Positions 62,910-64,000 of a DNA stretch of 64,000 bases are shown one piece after another. Numbering within the stretch: the first letter of the stretch is position 1; every line of letters starts with the position of its first letter. The DNA comes from Paenibacillus faecalis (lineage in GTDB: Bacteria > Bacillota > Bacilli > Paenibacillales > Paenibacillaceae): positions 2,259,912-2,323,911 of the forward strand of contig NZ_LT985747.1 in NCBI RefSeq assembly GCF_900289175.1. Direction: 5' to 3'. The notes below the pieces were generated by a model that was not told the origin of the DNA, ran no database searches, and saw only the letters and a list, made by a program, of their open reading frames with translations. The translations under genes and the position numbers were made by a program.

Positions 62910-64000
62910 CTATTTTTTATTGGCATCCTCGATTTTCTTCGCTTCTTCAAGTGCTTGTGCAGGGGTTTTCTTTCCTGTCACAACCGGTTGTACGTTAGCA
63001 CGAAGAGTGGAGAAAGTTTCTTGAGCAACTTTACTATCGATTGTTGTGCTGATCGAATCCGCATTTTGTATCATTGCGAAGCCATCAAGACCTACCTGCG
63101 GCAAGCCTTCTATTTCAACATCGGCTGCCGGTGTTCCGCCATTTGCTGTAGCTATTTTTTGAATACTATCTGGTGATGTCAGATGTTTCATCAATTCAAT
63201 GGTCATATCTTTTTTATCCGGGTTGTCATATGTCGCCTTGGATACATAGAAGCCAGTACCGAAGCCACCTACAACATCATTACCACCACCTGCTCCGCCA
63301 GGGATAGCCGGGAATGGAACTACAGTGGAGTTTTCTTTAACATCATCGCTCCAACCGCCGATCGCCCATGATCCTTCAATCAGCATTGCAGCAAGACCTT
63401 CACTGTAGTAGTTACCTGCCATACCCAAGTCGATCGTAGCGGCATCCTTAGGAAATGCCCCGAGATCATAAAGCTCTTTCATTGCAGCATAACCTTTTTC
63501 CCAGTTCGGATCGATTCCATCAATCAATCCTTTGTCTTGACCTTCAGGACCAGCAGCAGCCAAAATCGCATGTTCAATCAGGTAGTGAGACTGATCGAAT
63601 GGTGCAGAGATCGGAATAACGCCTTTTTCAGAGAGTGTTTTAACTGCGGTTGTCAGTTTGTCCCAATCTGTTGGAAGCTCTAGGCCATGCTCTTCAAAGA
63701 TCTTCTTGTTTACGAACAAACCTTCATAAAACCCTGTTAAAGGAACTGCATAAATGTTACCATCATCTTGTTTTGCCATTTCAAGAGCATTCGGAATAAA
63801 TCCGTTCTTCCATTCCGGATCAGCATCCAGAATTTCATTTAAAGGAACAACTTTTCCTGCGTTTACAAACCCTTCAGCGTCAGCACCGATAAAGTAGAAT
63901 AGCAAGTCCGGCTCATTGCCGCTGTTCATGTCTGTATTGACTTTTGTTCTGAAACCGTCATCATTTGCAGACATAACATCGTTTTCAATTTTCACGTTCG
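62910..64000 (-). CDS. Sugar ABC importer substrate-binding protein (partial)
   Basis: Family 1 solute-binding protein, cut at its N-terminus by the window end: the frame is open to base 64000 and the signal peptide is missing. Visible: GNEPDLLFYFIGADAEGFVNAG, AVPLTGFYEGLFVNKKIFEEHGLELPTDWDKL, LAAMLIEGSWAIGGW and PDSIQKIATANGGTPA, all typical of CUT1 binding proteins. It delivers an oligosaccharide or sugar to the two permeases downstream. Confidence 0.92.
   Translation of the reverse strand, partial: NVKIENDVMSANDDGFRTKVNTDMNSGNEPDLLFYFIGADAEGFVNAGKVVPLNEILDADPEWKNGFIPNALEMAKQDDGNIYAVPLTGFYEGLFVNKKIFEEHGLELPTDWDKLTTAVKTLSEKGVIPISAPFDQSHYLIEHAILAAAGPEGQDKGLIDGIDPNWEKGYAAMKELYDLGAFPKDAATIDLGMAGNYYSEGLAAMLIEGSWAIGGWSDDVKENSTVVPFPAIPGGAGGGNDVVGGFGTGFYVSKATYDNPDKKDMTIELMKHLTSPDSIQKIATANGGTPAADVEIEGLPQVGLDGFAMIQNADSISTTIDSKVAQETFSTLRANVQPVVTGKKTPAQALEEAKKIEDANKK

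Noticed and set aside
1..64000. CRISPR array, tRNA or rRNA genes
   Set aside because: No regularly spaced direct repeats, no cloverleaf or rRNA sequence seen; the 13-base 16S-like match at 43518 is just a ribosome site.

Overview
The window looks like chromosome of an aerobic, endospore-forming member of the Bacillota, most likely Paenibacillus or a close relative. The basis is a gerB/gerA/gerC germination operon, gerQ, cwlJ and the small spore protein gene tlp, a qoxABCD quinol oxidase, Shine-Dalgarno sequences of the AAAGGAGGTGATC type, LtaS-type and CNNM/TlyC proteins, and many U-tailed intrinsic terminators. No tRNA, rRNA, CRISPR array or intact insertion sequence was seen.

Bases 1-8040 are visibly more AT-rich than the rest and hold one leftward cluster for a ribosomally made, radical-SAM-modified peptide (RiPP). 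In transcription order it encodes an RRE-like/radical SAM/SPASM enzyme, a subtilisin-like (S8) peptidase, an exporter ABC protein, a three-Cys precursor of about 61 residues, an ABC ATPase with two permeases (probable self-protection), and a second radical SAM/SPASM enzyme. I cannot place the precursor in a named RiPP class. The catalytic Asp of the peptidase is encoded upstream of its first ATG, in a stretch with no ATG, GTG or TTG start, directly after the TGA of the preceding gene and in the same frame.

From 8.4 to 36.5 kb follow a short-chain dehydrogenase with its own operator-like palindrome; the germinant receptor operon; nucleoside hydrolase and NupC transporter beside a divergent AraC regulator; cardiolipin synthase; a lipoprotein phosphodiesterase; an acetyltransferase; qoxABCD; a two-component system with a small membrane protein; two secreted proteins; a DHH phosphoesterase; a rhodanese-like protein behind a strong promoter with a CsoR/CstR-type operator; bioB with a BirA-type operator; an LtaS-family enzyme; an epimerase lacking its catalytic Tyr; and an EamA transporter.

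From 36.5 to 55.4 kb are KtrB/TrkH, an M29 aminopeptidase, an ECF sigma factor with a DUF4367 partner, a CNNM/TlyC protein, alkaline phosphatase, gerQ, cwlJ, a glycerol-3-phosphate-type ABC importer, tlp, lactate dehydrogenase and a DUF3900 protein. Both the phosphatase and the importer have Pho-box-like repeats upstream, which suggests a shared phosphate-starvation response.

From 55.4 to 64 kb the window looks more mosaic: a tyrosine recombinase, an 11-6-11 palindrome near it, copies of a dif-like motif flanking a broken erythromycin-esterase gene, a Crp/Fnr regulator, a HAD phosphatase, a GNAT acetyltransferase whose leader has a 24-codon ORF and two tandem terminators (probable attenuation), a truncated ORF between two copies of a terminator, and a sugar ABC importer cut by the window end. 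All calls were made by eye; no database search was run.
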